64,000 nucleotides of DNA from positions 72,399 through 136,398 of the forward strand of contig JBDSXW010000090.1 in assembly GCA_039925965.1 (NCBI GenBank). Reading direction: 5' to 3'. This stretch comes from JAZKFT01 sp039925965 (lineage in GTDB: Bacteria; Bacteroidota; Bacteroidia; Chitinophagales; Chitinophagaceae). The position numbers were made by a program, and so were the translations under genes. How positions within the stretch are numbered: position 1 is the first letter of the stretch; each line of letters opens with the position of its first letter. Under the pieces are notes generated by a model. The model worked only from the letters and a program-made list of their open reading frames with translations, was not told the DNA's origin and did not search any database. This document shows positions 36,062 through 45,327 of the stretch, piece after piece.

Positions 36062-36245
36062 CCTTTCCTACACGGATGCATTAGCAGCCCTAGAAAGCAT
36101 CGTGGAGCAAATAGAGGACGACTCCATACAACTGGACAGCCTGGCCGAAAAAGTGAAACAGGCCAACGAGCTTATTCAATATTGCGAAGCCAAACTCAGG
36201 AATATTGAAATAAGTGTAAAAGATGCCGGGGGCGCCGGGCTATAG
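36051..36245 (+). CDS. xseB: Exodeoxyribonuclease VII small subunit
   Basis: A 64-residue helical protein from the ATG at 36051 (MTTNLSYTDALAALESIVEQ), overlapping the end of xseA by 11 bases; an upstream ATG at 36006 lies deeper inside xseA and is less likely. The sequence has the family core: AALESIVEQIEDDSIQLDSL and NELIQYCEAKL. It packs against the coiled coil of XseA. The overlap indicates translational coupling. Confidence 0.9.
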   Translation: MTTNLSYTDALAALESIVEQIEDDSIQLDSLAEKVKQANELIQYCEAKLRNIEISVKDAGGAGL

Positions 36246-36302
36246 GAGTGATTCGATTTAATGCATTATTTTCTTGTAATTTTATTTCTAAAAAACAAGG
36301 TC

Positions 36303-36890
36303 ATGAGTTACCCTATCCCCAAAGAAGTATTAAAATATACATTTGCAGAATACATGACGTTGGAAGAAACGAGCACGGAGCGGCATGATTTTTACCATGG
36401 CGAAATTTTTGCCATGGCGGGCGGATCCAAAGCCCACAATAATATCATCCTGAATTTGGGGGTATTTTTAAAGTCAAATAAAAAGGAGGGATGCGATGTA
36501 TTTATAGACGGGATGAAACTGGAAATTGAAAAAAATCAATTTTATGTATACCCAGATCTAATGCTTTCATGCAATGAAAATTTAAAAGAGAAAGACCTTA
36601 TTGTAAAATATCCTTCCATCATTTTCGAAGTACTGTCGGATTCAACTGCCTTGTATGATGCACAAGTAAAACTCACCTGGTACAAGAAAATTGAAAGCCT
36701 TCACTATTATGTTCTTGTATCCCAAAAAGAATTGAAAGTTCAGGTATATTCAAGAATCGACAACAGCCAGGTATGGAAATATCAAACTTATGAAACCCTG
36801 GATGAAACAATCTTATTCGACAGGTTAGGTTTTGAACTTACAGTAGCAACCATTTACGACGGCATTGCATTTGATGTATCGACAACTTAA
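36303..36890 (+). CDS. Uma2 family (PD-(D/E)XK-like) endonuclease domain protein
   Basis: About 195 residues from the ATG at 36303 (MSYPIPKEVLKYTFAEYMTLEE); an earlier ATG at 36261 is leader only. It has the Uma2/DUF820 pattern: ERHDFYHGEIFAMAGGSKAHN, then VYPDLMLSCN with the metal-binding Asp, and SIIFEVLSDST (the acidic residue of the PD-(D/E)XK core), ending in WYKKIESLHYYVLVSQ. Such proteins are abundant in cyanobacteria and Bacteroidota, often near mobile DNA; cellular role is unproven. It lies 58 bases after xseB. Confidence 0.85.
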   Translation: MSYPIPKEVLKYTFAEYMTLEETSTERHDFYHGEIFAMAGGSKAHNNIILNLGVFLKSNKKEGCDVFIDGMKLEIEKNQFYVYPDLMLSCNENLKEKDLIVKYPSIIFEVLSDSTALYDAQVKLTWYKKIESLHYYVLVSQKELKVQVYSRIDNSQVWKYQTYETLDETILFDRLGFELTVATIYDGIAFDVSTT

Positions 36891-36983
36891 CGGCTTTTCC
36901 TTTTTTGAATTTTAGATGCCGGCCTTTTATCCAACTGCCTTATTTTTACAGCCAATTTATACATCCACCAAAAACGATCCCTT

Positions 36984-37178
36984 ATGCGTTTCCCAGTATT
37001 TATTCCGTTGGTTCTTTTAAACCTGTTTTCTATCATGACGATGATCAGCGGCATTGGCCTCAACGGACCAGCCTGGAAATTCTGGCTGGGATTGTTTGGC
37101 ACCGTCTTTTTTACAATCACCTCCATTCTTGCCGGCGGTGCCATCCTTCGTGAAGGAGAGGGACAAAACAGCCATTAA
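36984..37178 (+). CDS. Small two-helix membrane protein of unknown function
   Basis: A 64-residue frame whose product is largely hydrophobic: one membrane segment at about 3-23 (FPVFIPLVLLNLFSIMTMIS in part) and another at about 31-54, ending in a charged tail REGEGQNSH. I do not recognise the family. Another frame (36905-37153) overlaps it but reads less like a protein. The call rests on hydrophobic pattern only. Confidence 0.5.
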   Translation: MRFPVFIPLVLLNLFSIMTMISGIGLNGPAWKFWLGLFGTVFFTITSILAGGAILREGEGQNSH

Positions 37179-37184
37179 AAAACA

Positions 37185-37344
37185 GTATTTAGTACAAAGT
37201 ACTTAGACAATAGACTTATGACTTTGGGTATTTGCAATACAGTATTCAAATAATAAAGTTGAACTGTAGCCATTCATATACCTGTCAGGTAGTGGCGGAA
37301 TATTTAAGTAGTTCCAGTCTTTTTACTAAGTACTAAAAATCTAC
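37185..37344. repeat. TATTTAGTAC/GTACTTAG word repeats upstream of lutB
   Basis: The 176-base gap holds AGTATTTAGTACAAAGTACTTAGACAAT-type words at 37185-37215 (with an AAGTACTT-like palindrome and ACAATAGACTTATGACTT echoes), and an inverted relative TTTACTAAGTACTAAAAATC at about 37321-37340, just before lutB. The middle is not repetitive. The lutB promoter must lie in or beside these words. Confidence 0.6.
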
Positions 37345-37354
37345 TTATTCAACT

Positions 37355-38728
37355 ATGTCGACCGCTTCCTCTTTTCTCGCTAAAAGCACCATTAAAGCCT
37401 CCGACCTGGAACATAGGCGGAAGATCAATTTTAATATTGGCAAATACAATGCTACTGTGCCCATCGGTAAGCAGCAGTTTGCCCAGCTGCCAACGGCCAG
37501 GGAACGCGCCAAAGACCTGAAGTGGAAGGCAATTGAGAACCTGGATAAGAGTTTACTGGAGTTTGAAACCCAAATAACCAAACGCGGCGCGAAAGTTACC
37601 TGGGCAGAAACCACCCAGCAGGCACTCGATGAGATCCTCCGCATTTGCCAGCGTGCAGACTGCAAAACCCTGGTAAAAAGCAAGAGTATGGTGACCGAGG
37701 AAATTCACCTCAACCATTTCCTGGAACAAAACAATATCGAGAGCGTAGAGACCGACCTGGGCGAATACATCCAGCAATTGGATGGCGAACCGCCTTACCA
37801 TATCGTGACCCCAGCTATGCATAAAAGCAAGGAAGATGTGGCCAAACTTTTCGCTGAAAAGCTGGGAACCGAACCCAACCTGAGCCCGGAACAACTCACC
37901 CAGGTAGCCCGCCATATCCTGCGTCATAAATACGTAGAAGCAGAAGTAGGCGTTACCGGTGCCAACTTTATCATTGCTGATACTGGCAGCATCGCAGTGA
38001 CAGAAAACGAAGGCAATGCGAGGTTAAGCAGTGCCTTCCCGAAGGTTCATATCGTGGTAGTGGGTATTGAAAAAGTGATTCCATCACTCACCGATCTTGG
38101 GCTTTTCTGGCCCTTGCTAGCGACCTATGGTACTGGTCAAAAAGTGACCGTCTACAATTCCATCATCAGCGGTCCCCGCCAGCCCGGCGAAACGGATGGT
38201 CCGGAAGAAATGCATGTGATCCTGCTGGACAATGGCCGCACCAACCTGCTGGCCGACCCGGTGGCCAGGGAAGCACTCTATTGCATCCGATGCGGGGCAT
38301 GCCTCAATGCCTGTCCGGTGTACAAAAATATTGGCGGCCATAGCTACGAAACCACGTATAGCGGGCCCATTGGCATGGTAATTACTCCCTATTTAAGTGG
38401 CGTAGCCGAATACAAGCACCTGAGCTATGCCTCCTCACTTTGTGGCAACTGCACCGAAGTGTGCCCGATAAGAATTAACCTCCACGAACTATTACTTCAC
38501 AACCGCCACGAAGCTGTAGTGCAGGGCGAAAGTACCCTCGCCGAACGCCTGGCCTGGAAAGCCTGGAAACAGGCCAGCCTCCACCGCGGTATGATGAATA
38601 TGGGCAGTGGCAAAATGAAAAACTGGGTTGTCAATAAGATCTTCAAAGGCTGGACCACACATCATGGAAATCTTGATTTTAGCCAGAAAACATTTAATGA
38701 GATGTGGAAGGAGCAGAAAGGTAAATAG
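37355..38728 (+). CDS. lutB: LutB-type iron-sulfur protein (lactate utilisation family)
   Basis: A 457-residue protein with an N-terminal LUD domain (about 60-300, with AKDLKWKAIENL and KVHIVVVGIEKVIPSL) and two [4Fe-4S] ferredoxin-type motifs: CIRCGACLNACPVYKNIGG (about 308-326) and CGNCTEVCPIRINL (about 370-383). LutB works with LutA (CCG domain) and LutC (small LUD) in L-lactate oxidation to pyruvate in Bacillus and many others. Neither lutA nor lutC is in the window, so this copy is either solitary or split from its partners. The gene has a bidirectional terminator 250 bases downstream. Family assignment is firm; lactate as substrate is inferred. Confidence 0.9.
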   Translation: MSTASSFLAKSTIKASDLEHRRKINFNIGKYNATVPIGKQQFAQLPTARERAKDLKWKAIENLDKSLLEFETQITKRGAKVTWAETTQQALDEILRICQRADCKTLVKSKSMVTEEIHLNHFLEQNNIESVETDLGEYIQQLDGEPPYHIVTPAMHKSKEDVAKLFAEKLGTEPNLSPEQLTQVARHILRHKYVEAEVGVTGANFIIADTGSIAVTENEGNARLSSAFPKVHIVVVGIEKVIPSLTDLGLFWPLLATYGTGQKVTVYNSIISGPRQPGETDGPEEMHVILLDNGRTNLLADPVAREALYCIRCGACLNACPVYKNIGGHSYETTYSGPIGMVITPYLSGVAEYKHLSYASSLCGNCTEVCPIRINLHELLLHNRHEAVVQGESTLAERLAWKAWKQASLHRGMMNMGSGKMKNWVVNKIFKGWTTHHGNLDFSQKTFNEMWKEQKGK

Positions 38729-38981
38729 GAAATAGGGGCAGACGTGCATGTTCTCAGCCTTATGCTGGGGAGCTGCCGGGGTTTTAAAATATTAGCTAAA
38801 CGGGAGATTGATGCCAACACATTTGCGCAGATAAATACGAACGGGGAATAGCAAAAATTAAGAAAGGTTCAATAATACAGTTTGGCGTTTGTCCATACCC
38901 AGGCTAAAAGGAATCGCTGCACCGTTGGTAAGCAGTCTCTAAGCCTACGGGGATCCATTACAGTTAATTCTCAATACTTTC

Positions 38982-39015
38982 AAAAAAAGCAGCCCGGATT
39001 TAGGGCTGCTTTTTT
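38982..39015. terminator. Bidirectional terminator between lutB and the RND operon
   Basis: AAAAAAGCAGCCC pairs with GGGCTGCTTTTTT around a 7-base loop, giving T-runs in both directions. It lies 20 bases from the end of the minus-strand RND gene and serves both convergent units. The rest of the 38729-39034 gap shows no gene. Confidence 0.9.
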
Positions 39016-39034
39016 GATAACTGGATCAGTAGTA

Positions 39035-42000
39035 TTAAGCTGTTTTGTTCTCTTTCAGTAAACCGTTCCAAACCTTCTTACCCTGGAGTCTTCTTCCGAG
39101 ATACATAATACCTACAAACAAGAAGAAGAATGGACCCGTGAAACCAAGCAGCGCTATGTACCTGGTGCCATAGAATTTATCCATCGGACGCCGGATCCTT
39201 TCCGCGATGATGTACATACTTGGCACCATCACCAGGGTAAGGAAGAAGGCGAATATCAACCCGAAGATAATTGTCCAGCTAAGCGGCCCCCAGAATACCA
39301 CGCTATCACCACCGAAGAAAATATGTGGGTTCAGGTGCTGGAACAATGATACAAAATCAATATTAAACCCTACCGCTAGTGGCAGTAAACCCAACGTGGT
39401 GGCAATGGCTGTAAGCAGCACCGGAATGATACGGATACGACCCGCCTGTATGGCGGCTTCCCGCGTACGGGTAACGCGGCCACGGAGCTCGTCTGTAAAT
39501 TCTATCAACAAAATGCCATTTTTAATTACGATGCCCGCCAGGCCTATAACGCCCACCCCCAGCATAATAGTGGCGATCGTCATACCCGTAAATGCATAGC
39601 CAAGCAATACCCCGATCACAGAGAAGAAAATTTCGGTAAGTACAATAAATGGTTTACTCATACTATTGAACTGCAAAACCAATATCAGAAAAATCATTCC
39701 CAACGCAATGCCTAATGCAAGTCCCAAAAAGCTGGACGTTTCGGCTTCCTGTTCGCCCTGGCCGGTTTGCTTGATGGTTACATCTGCAGGTATACGATTT
39801 TTGGTCCTGAAGTCGGCTATTTTTTCAGCCAGTTTTTTGTTCACTTCTCCCACCATTGATGGATCGAGTACGTTGCTTTGAAGCTGTATTGTTCGCTTAA
39901 CATTTTTACGGGCAATGGCACCGGAGGTGTTGGTATAATCCACTGAAGCTACGGCACTGATCGGCACCGATTTGATCATCATCGTATTCATATCCATGAA
40001 CGTAATGCGCATGTTCAAGAGGTCTGTGATATTGTTCCGCATCAAATCTTTATACCTCAACTGGATCTTGTACTCATCTTCACCATCCTTTAATTTACTC
40101 ACTTCTTTGCCAAACACGGCCGTGCGGATTTCCATACCGATCTGCCCGGTGCTCAGACCTTCCATCATGGCTTTTTCACGGTCTACATTAATCGTGATTT
40201 CAGGGCTGTTCAGGTCCACATCCATGCGCAGGTTCTCAATGCCATATATCTGGTTGGTATCGAGATAGTTGGAGAGACTGGTGGCGACTTTGGCGATTTC
40301 TTCAAACTTATCACCTACGATCTCCACGTTTACCGGCGGATCAGTGGGCGGCCCACCATCTTCCTGCGCCACTTCGATACTGGCACCAGGAATACCTTTC
40401 ATTTCGGCACGTATCGCATCGAGGAAGGGTTTGGTATGTTTGCCCTCACGTTTTTCATATTCTACAAAACTTACCTGTATACGGCCCAGGTTGGGACGTA
40501 TGCTCCGGTTATTGTCGCGCGGATTATTGGCACTGTTGGCCACATTGGTAATAATACTTTCTACAATACTGCCTGGTGTAGACGGGTGTTCCGCCGCCAG
40601 CACTTTGTACACTTTCTTTTCGAGCATGGTGGTTACGCTGTCGGTTTTCTTGATGTCGGTACCCACCGGCATTTTCAGATACACGTAAATAAAGTTGGGA
40701 TCACCGCTGGGGAAGAAGGTGCTTTTATTACCTCTGGCCATTAATAACACAACAGAAACCGGAAACAGAAGAAAAAGGGTTACCAGCATCCATACCGGCC
40801 TCCAGCCTTTCAATACCCACCGTAACATCTTCTCATAGCGGTTCATCAGTCCCGGCAAAATCCGGTTTTGGAATACATGAATGATACCATTAAATAGATA
40901 CCGGTTCAGCACCATCAAAATCGCCATGAACAACAGAAAATTGGCGAACCCATGCCAGCCAGCCAGGTGCAGCAAGACGCCAAAAATCAGCACTACCCAG
41001 AATAATGGCTTTTTGAATATGGTACTTTTTGCTTCCGCATATTCTTTACCCTCGGGCTTCATAAAGCTCACCGCAAATACCGGATTGAAGATAAAGGCTA
41101 CGATCAGCGAGGCTGCAAGGGTCAATATCAGCATCGTGGGCAGGTAGATCATAAACTTACCGATGATCCCTTTCCAGAAAAGTAAAGGAAAGAAAGGCGC
41201 CAACGTAGTAGCAGTGCCCGCAAGCACCGGAATGAACACCTCGCCGGCCGCTTCCTTGGCACTGCGGATAATAGGTATTTTTCCGTTGTTATAAATACGA
41301 TGTGTATTTTCAATTACCACGATGGCATCATCCACGATAATACCCAGGCCAAAGAGCAGGGCAAACAGCACGATAAAATTTAATGTAACCGGCGTACCCA
41401 CAATGGCATCGGCAATGGGTAAAAACAGAAACGCCACAAACACGCTCAGGGGCACACTCAATGCCACAAAGAAGGCATTGGTTACACCCATAAAGAACAT
41501 GAGCACAATCATCACAAGTACAAAGCCGATGACGATGGTATTTACGAGGTCTTTGAATGATGTGGCAGTAGCCTTACTCTGATCGCCGGTTATCACCACC
41601 TTCAAATCTTTTGGTAGTTCTTCATCCTTCTGCATCTGCGCAACGATATCCTTGATTTTGCCGGCGGCGCTGATCAGATTTTCCCCGGCACGTTTTACGA
41701 TATTGAGGGTCACTACGTTCTTGCCATCAAGCCGTGCATAGCTATCTTTTTCTTTAATGGTATCTTTTAATTCGGCAATATCTTTCAGGTAAACAGTGGC
41801 GCCACGTGCACTGCTGCGTACAATGATATCCTGGAGGTTCAAAGCACTGGTAAACTGACCCTTTACTTTAAGGGTGCGTTTCATGTCGCCTACTTCAATT
41901 AGGCCACCTGTAATATCGCGGTTCTCCCTGCTGATCGCATTTTCAATATCTGTAAAGCTTACCCGTGCTGCCTGCATTTTATAGGGATCCACGTTTACCT

Positions 42001-42595
42001 GAATTTCTCTTTCCGGCGCACCTACAATTTCAGCCCTTGTAATCTCACTCAGTTCTTCAAACTTATCCTGCATCCGGTCGGCGTATTGCTTCAGCTTGAT
42101 GCCATCGTAATCGCCACTCACATTTACGAACATGATAGGCATTTCGCTAAAGGCAAATTCCTGGGCATTGGGCTCGGAAGTCAGGTCGTTTGGCAAATCA
42201 GTTTTTGCTTTATCAATCGCATCTTTTACTTTGGTTTTTGCCAGTTCCGTTTTTACATCGGTATCAAATTCTACAATGATCAGGCTATAGTCTGTTTGCG
42301 AAGTACTGGTGATCTTTTTCACCTTGGCGCCGCTGATTCCCTTGAGTTGTTTCTCGATGGGCCTTGTTACGAGGTTCTCGATATCCCTTGGCGAATTTCC
42401 AACATATATCGTGGCAATACTTATGGTTGGTACCACGATATCCGGGAACTGCTCCTTGGGCATGGTATTGAACTTCATCACTCCATACAGCGAAATGAGA
42501 ATGGCAATAATGTAAATCGCAGTACGATTATCGACAGCCCAGGAAGTAGGCTTGAACTGCTTAAATTTTGCTTGTACTCCTTCAATAAAATTCAT
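39035..42595 (-). CDS. RND-family efflux pump, inner-membrane subunit
   Basis: A 1186-residue HAE/HME-superfamily RND protein with 12 membrane segments and two large periplasmic loops. Features include MPKEQFPDIVVPTI after helix 1, the proton-relay GIIVDDAIVVIENTHR in TM4 (Asp pair about 419-420) and the TM10 Lys (GLAGIVIKNGILLIEFTDELR in pieces, about 1025). It is longer than AcrB (about 1050), with extra sequence in the middle region (about 510-580, with a KSTIFKKPLFWVVL insert) and after TM12. The substrate is not predictable. It is the last gene of a tetR-tolC-MFP-RND operon on the minus strand, 152 bases after the MFP gene. Confidence 0.93.
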   Translation of the reverse strand: MNFIEGVQAKFKQFKPTSWAVDNRTAIYIIAILISLYGVMKFNTMPKEQFPDIVVPTISIATIYVGNSPRDIENLVTRPIEKQLKGISGAKVKKITSTSQTDYSLIIVEFDTDVKTELAKTKVKDAIDKAKTDLPNDLTSEPNAQEFAFSEMPIMFVNVSGDYDGIKLKQYADRMQDKFEELSEITRAEIVGAPEREIQVNVDPYKMQAARVSFTDIENAISRENRDITGGLIEVGDMKRTLKVKGQFTSALNLQDIIVRSSARGATVYLKDIAELKDTIKEKDSYARLDGKNVVTLNIVKRAGENLISAAGKIKDIVAQMQKDEELPKDLKVVITGDQSKATATSFKDLVNTIVIGFVLVMIVLMFFMGVTNAFFVALSVPLSVFVAFLFLPIADAIVGTPVTLNFIVLFALLFGLGIIVDDAIVVIENTHRIYNNGKIPIIRSAKEAAGEVFIPVLAGTATTLAPFFPLLFWKGIIGKFMIYLPTMLILTLAASLIVAFIFNPVFAVSFMKPEGKEYAEAKSTIFKKPLFWVVLIFGVLLHLAGWHGFANFLLFMAILMVLNRYLFNGIIHVFQNRILPGLMNRYEKMLRWVLKGWRPVWMLVTLFLLFPVSVVLLMARGNKSTFFPSGDPNFIYVYLKMPVGTDIKKTDSVTTMLEKKVYKVLAAEHPSTPGSIVESIITNVANSANNPRDNNRSIRPNLGRIQVSFVEYEKREGKHTKPFLDAIRAEMKGIPGASIEVAQEDGGPPTDPPVNVEIVGDKFEEIAKVATSLSNYLDTNQIYGIENLRMDVDLNSPEITINVDREKAMMEGLSTGQIGMEIRTAVFGKEVSKLKDGEDEYKIQLRYKDLMRNNITDLLNMRITFMDMNTMMIKSVPISAVASVDYTNTSGAIARKNVKRTIQLQSNVLDPSMVGEVNKKLAEKIADFRTKNRIPADVTIKQTGQGEQEAETSSFLGLALGIALGMIFLILVLQFNSMSKPFIVLTEIFFSVIGVLLGYAFTGMTIATIMLGVGVIGLAGIVIKNGILLIEFTDELRGRVTRTREAAIQAGRIRIIPVLLTAIATTLGLLPLAVGFNIDFVSLFQHLNPHIFFGGDSVVFWGPLSWTIIFGLIFAFFLTLVMVPSMYIIAERIRRPMDKFYGTRYIALLGFTGPFFFLFVGIMYLGRRLQGKKVWNGLLKENKTA

Positions 42596-42747
42596 AAGAT
42601 TATTTTGCTAGCCTTCTTCCAGAGCTCACCCTGAAAAAAGAAGTTCTGAAAAGCTACTGTTGATTATCGTATTACCGCTTTTGCAATTCCAGGGATGACA
42701 CCGGTGTTGATCCTGCGAATCCCGAAAGTCCCAGATCGCAATATGGA

Positions 42748-43956
42748 TTAGCCGGTTGCAATTGACTGCCCTTCGTATAGGTTTTGGTAACCTTCTGTAA
42801 TAATCTGTTCGCCTGCGCTAAGCCCGGTTTTGATTTCTACCTTGTCGCCATAGACCTCCCCGATCAGCACCACTTTCTTCCTGGCGATCGTTTTACCATT
42901 ACCCTGCTTTTCCAACACATATACATACTTGCTGGTTTCATCGCTTTGCACGAGGTTAACTGGTATTACGACAGCATTGTTGGCAGAGTAATCAAGTATC
43001 TTAATAATCGCAGATTGATTAGGTTTCAAAGCCGGGTCGTATGGAATTTTGGCTTCCACCATAAAGCCCCTCATTGTCGGATCAATGCTCTGGCTGATCA
43101 ATGAAATGGAAGCATTCAGTTTCTTATTTGCATCGGGTATTGTGATCTGTACACCAGAACCAGTATGCAGGCGGCTGATATAGTTTTCAGGCACATTAGT
43201 CACCACTTTAAGGCTGCTGGTATTTACAATTTTTATTTGGGGACCACTTGCTGTCATGCCAGTGAAAGTCTCCCCTACTTTAATATTCACCTGGTCCGCA
43301 ATACCCGTAACATCACTGTATACATTGGCGGTGTTCAATTGCTCGGTGATCACTTTTACATTTTCCTCCGTAGCACGCAACTGGTTTTCCAGGCTCTCCA
43401 CATTGTTTTTTGCCGAAATCAACTGCACCTCGGTACCAATGTTTTGATCCCATAAATTCTTTTGCCGCTGGTAAATATTTTTGGCAAAAGACAATTGGGT
43501 ACGGATGGTCTCGAGTCCCTGTTTGGCTGCTACTATTTGCTGGCGCACCACAGCATCATCCAGCTTCAGTAACAATTGACCTTTTTTTACCAGTTGTCCG
43601 GCCTGCACATATAGTGCCTTCACCTGGCCCCCCATACCACGGGGACTGATGTAGGAGATGTTTTCCGCATCTATCTTGCCTTGCAGGTCTATATAATGTT
43701 CGAAATTTTCGGTGCTAACAGCTGCTACACTTACCAGTTTTACTTTGGCAGCGGCGTCAGCGTTGGTATCCAGTAAAGCAATTTCATCTTCCAGCTTTTT
43801 TATGGCTTCGCCTTGTTTCGCGTAATCGGCTTTCATTTTGGCCACTGTGGCCTTTTTCTCGCCTAATGCGCCTTCTCTTTCCTTCTTACTATCGCCACAG
43901 GCCATAGCGAAAAGCAAAAACAAAATGGCTAATGTCGGTCTTACAACTTGTTGCAT
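42748..43956 (-). CDS. Efflux periplasmic adaptor (MFP/HlyD) lipoprotein
   Basis: A 402-residue adaptor with signal peptide and lipobox FAMAC (Cys 20), a coiled-coil segment (about 26-70, KKATVAKMKADYAKQGEAIK), a lipoyl-like domain (ISPRGMGGQVKALYVQAGQLVKKGQ), an alpha-hairpin, and a beta-barrel/membrane-proximal end (TGLSAGEQIITEGYQNLYEGQ). The extra N-terminal coiled coil (from the lipobox to about residue 70) is not seen in AcrA. It connects the RND pump and TolC partner encoded on either side. Confidence 0.92.
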   Translation of the reverse strand: MQQVVRPTLAILFLLFAMACGDSKKEREGALGEKKATVAKMKADYAKQGEAIKKLEDEIALLDTNADAAAKVKLVSVAAVSTENFEHYIDLQGKIDAENISYISPRGMGGQVKALYVQAGQLVKKGQLLLKLDDAVVRQQIVAAKQGLETIRTQLSFAKNIYQRQKNLWDQNIGTEVQLISAKNNVESLENQLRATEENVKVITEQLNTANVYSDVTGIADQVNIKVGETFTGMTASGPQIKIVNTSSLKVVTNVPENYISRLHTGSGVQITIPDANKKLNASISLISQSIDPTMRGFMVEAKIPYDPALKPNQSAIIKILDYSANNAVVIPVNLVQSDETSKYVYVLEKQGNGKTIARKKVVLIGEVYGDKVEIKTGLSAGEQIITEGYQNLYEGQSIATG

Positions 43957-43992
43957 ATCTCTTCTTTTAAATTATTGATTGGTGTATAAGGT

Positions 43993-45327
43993 TTATAATT
44001 TTCCAATAGCTGCCATATAATCTACCCGGGCTATCACCGCGTCGTACAAGGCACTGATGTAGTTGGTTTGGGCCTGTACCAGTTCGGTTTGCGCCGCAGT
44101 GATTTCGGTATTGCTACCCGTACCTATTTCGTATTTCTTTTTGGTTTGATTGTAGACTTCCCCGGCTAGCGTCATGTTCTTTTTCTGGTAGTCGATGGTG
44201 GCGATGGCGGTGCGGTAACTGGTAAGCGCCTGCTGTACATCGCTGTCAATGCTAAGTTGCAGGTTGTCGAGGGTATTCTGTGTCTGCTGCAGTTCGTAGC
44301 GTGCCTGCTGCAGGCTGGCTGCTTTGGCAAACCCGTCGAAAATGGGCACATTCAGTTTAAAAGCGATATAAGTGCTGGGGAACCATGTGCCGCTTTTCTT
44401 AAAGAAATCAAAGGAACTGCGTTGGGCACTGTAACTGGTATTTGCATTAAAACTCAGGGTAGGCAGGTAGCTGAGTTTGTACCGGCGGATATTGAATTCG
44501 CGCAGACTTTTTGCCAGATCGAGGTATTGAAAATCCTTACGGTTTTTGTAATCATATTTACCATCGTCCAGCAAGGCATCTTTTAGGCTGGCATCAGTGA
44601 TGCTGTCGGTAAGCACCAGGGAATCTTTTACCGGCATACCCATGAGTACTTTAAGACCGAGGTAACCGTTGTCTATAGCAGAAAGCGCCTTTAATTTCTG
44701 GGTTTGCAGGTTGGTCATCTGAACCTCGATTTTGTTGACATCCAATTTTTCGGCGAACCCATTTTTATATATCTCACGGGTATCATGGTCTAGTTTTCCC
44801 AGCCGCTCTATATTGGCATCCAGCAGCGTAATCTGTGTTTTTGAAACCACCAGCTGGTAGTAAATTTTGTAAATGTTTTTTTTGATCATCTCTTCAGTGA
44901 CCTCAATATTCTTCTGCTGAAAATCCAGCGAGGTTTTCCTTGCCTTGAGGCCGATAAACACCTGGCCGTCGAACAATAGCTGGTTCAGGTTAAGGCCGCT
45001 ATTGGCAGTGTACTTGGTGCCAAATTTTACCGGGATAAATGTGCCGGCTGGTTGGCCAAAAAATTCACCTGGCAGCAGTTGGGTGGCTATTTTAAGGTTG
45101 TCGGTCACGTTCAAACTACCGGTAACATTAGGCAGGGCTGCCGAGGTAATGCCGCGGTTAATCTGCTCCTGTACCCGCAGGTTGAGGATGGCATTCTTCA
45201 CCTGTACATTGTTTTTAGAGGCATAATCCACCGCCTGTCCTACCGAAAACTGATTCACCGTTTGTGCTGTTAGCTGGGTGGCCATTAGTGTTGCCGCGGC
45301 CACCATGTAGATGCTATTCATCCTCAT
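43993..45327 (-). CDS. TolC-family outer-membrane channel protein
   Basis: A 444-residue outer membrane factor with signal peptide (MRMNSIYMVAAATLMATQLTAQ). Two repeats of a long helical hairpin follow, with LRVQEQINRGITSAALPNVTG and the family end AAQTELVQAQTNYISALYDAVIARVDY. The start overlaps the tetR stop by 4 bases (ATGA), so translation is coupled with the repressor gene; a second ATG 6 bases later is possible. The end of this gene is 37 bases before the MFP gene. Confidence 0.92.
   Translation of the reverse strand: MRMNSIYMVAAATLMATQLTAQTVNQFSVGQAVDYASKNNVQVKNAILNLRVQEQINRGITSAALPNVTGSLNVTDNLKIATQLLPGEFFGQPAGTFIPVKFGTKYTANSGLNLNQLLFDGQVFIGLKARKTSLDFQQKNIEVTEEMIKKNIYKIYYQLVVSKTQITLLDANIERLGKLDHDTREIYKNGFAEKLDVNKIEVQMTNLQTQKLKALSAIDNGYLGLKVLMGMPVKDSLVLTDSITDASLKDALLDDGKYDYKNRKDFQYLDLAKSLREFNIRRYKLSYLPTLSFNANTSYSAQRSSFDFFKKSGTWFPSTYIAFKLNVPIFDGFAKAASLQQARYELQQTQNTLDNLQLSIDSDVQQALTSYRTAIATIDYQKKNMTLAGEVYNQTKKKYEIGTGSNTEITAAQTELVQAQTNYISALYDAVIARVDYMAAIGKL

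Noticed and set aside
42086..42634. 182-codon plus-strand frame overlapping the RND gene start
   Set aside because: Antisense to well-conserved RND N-terminal sequence; no start context or domain.
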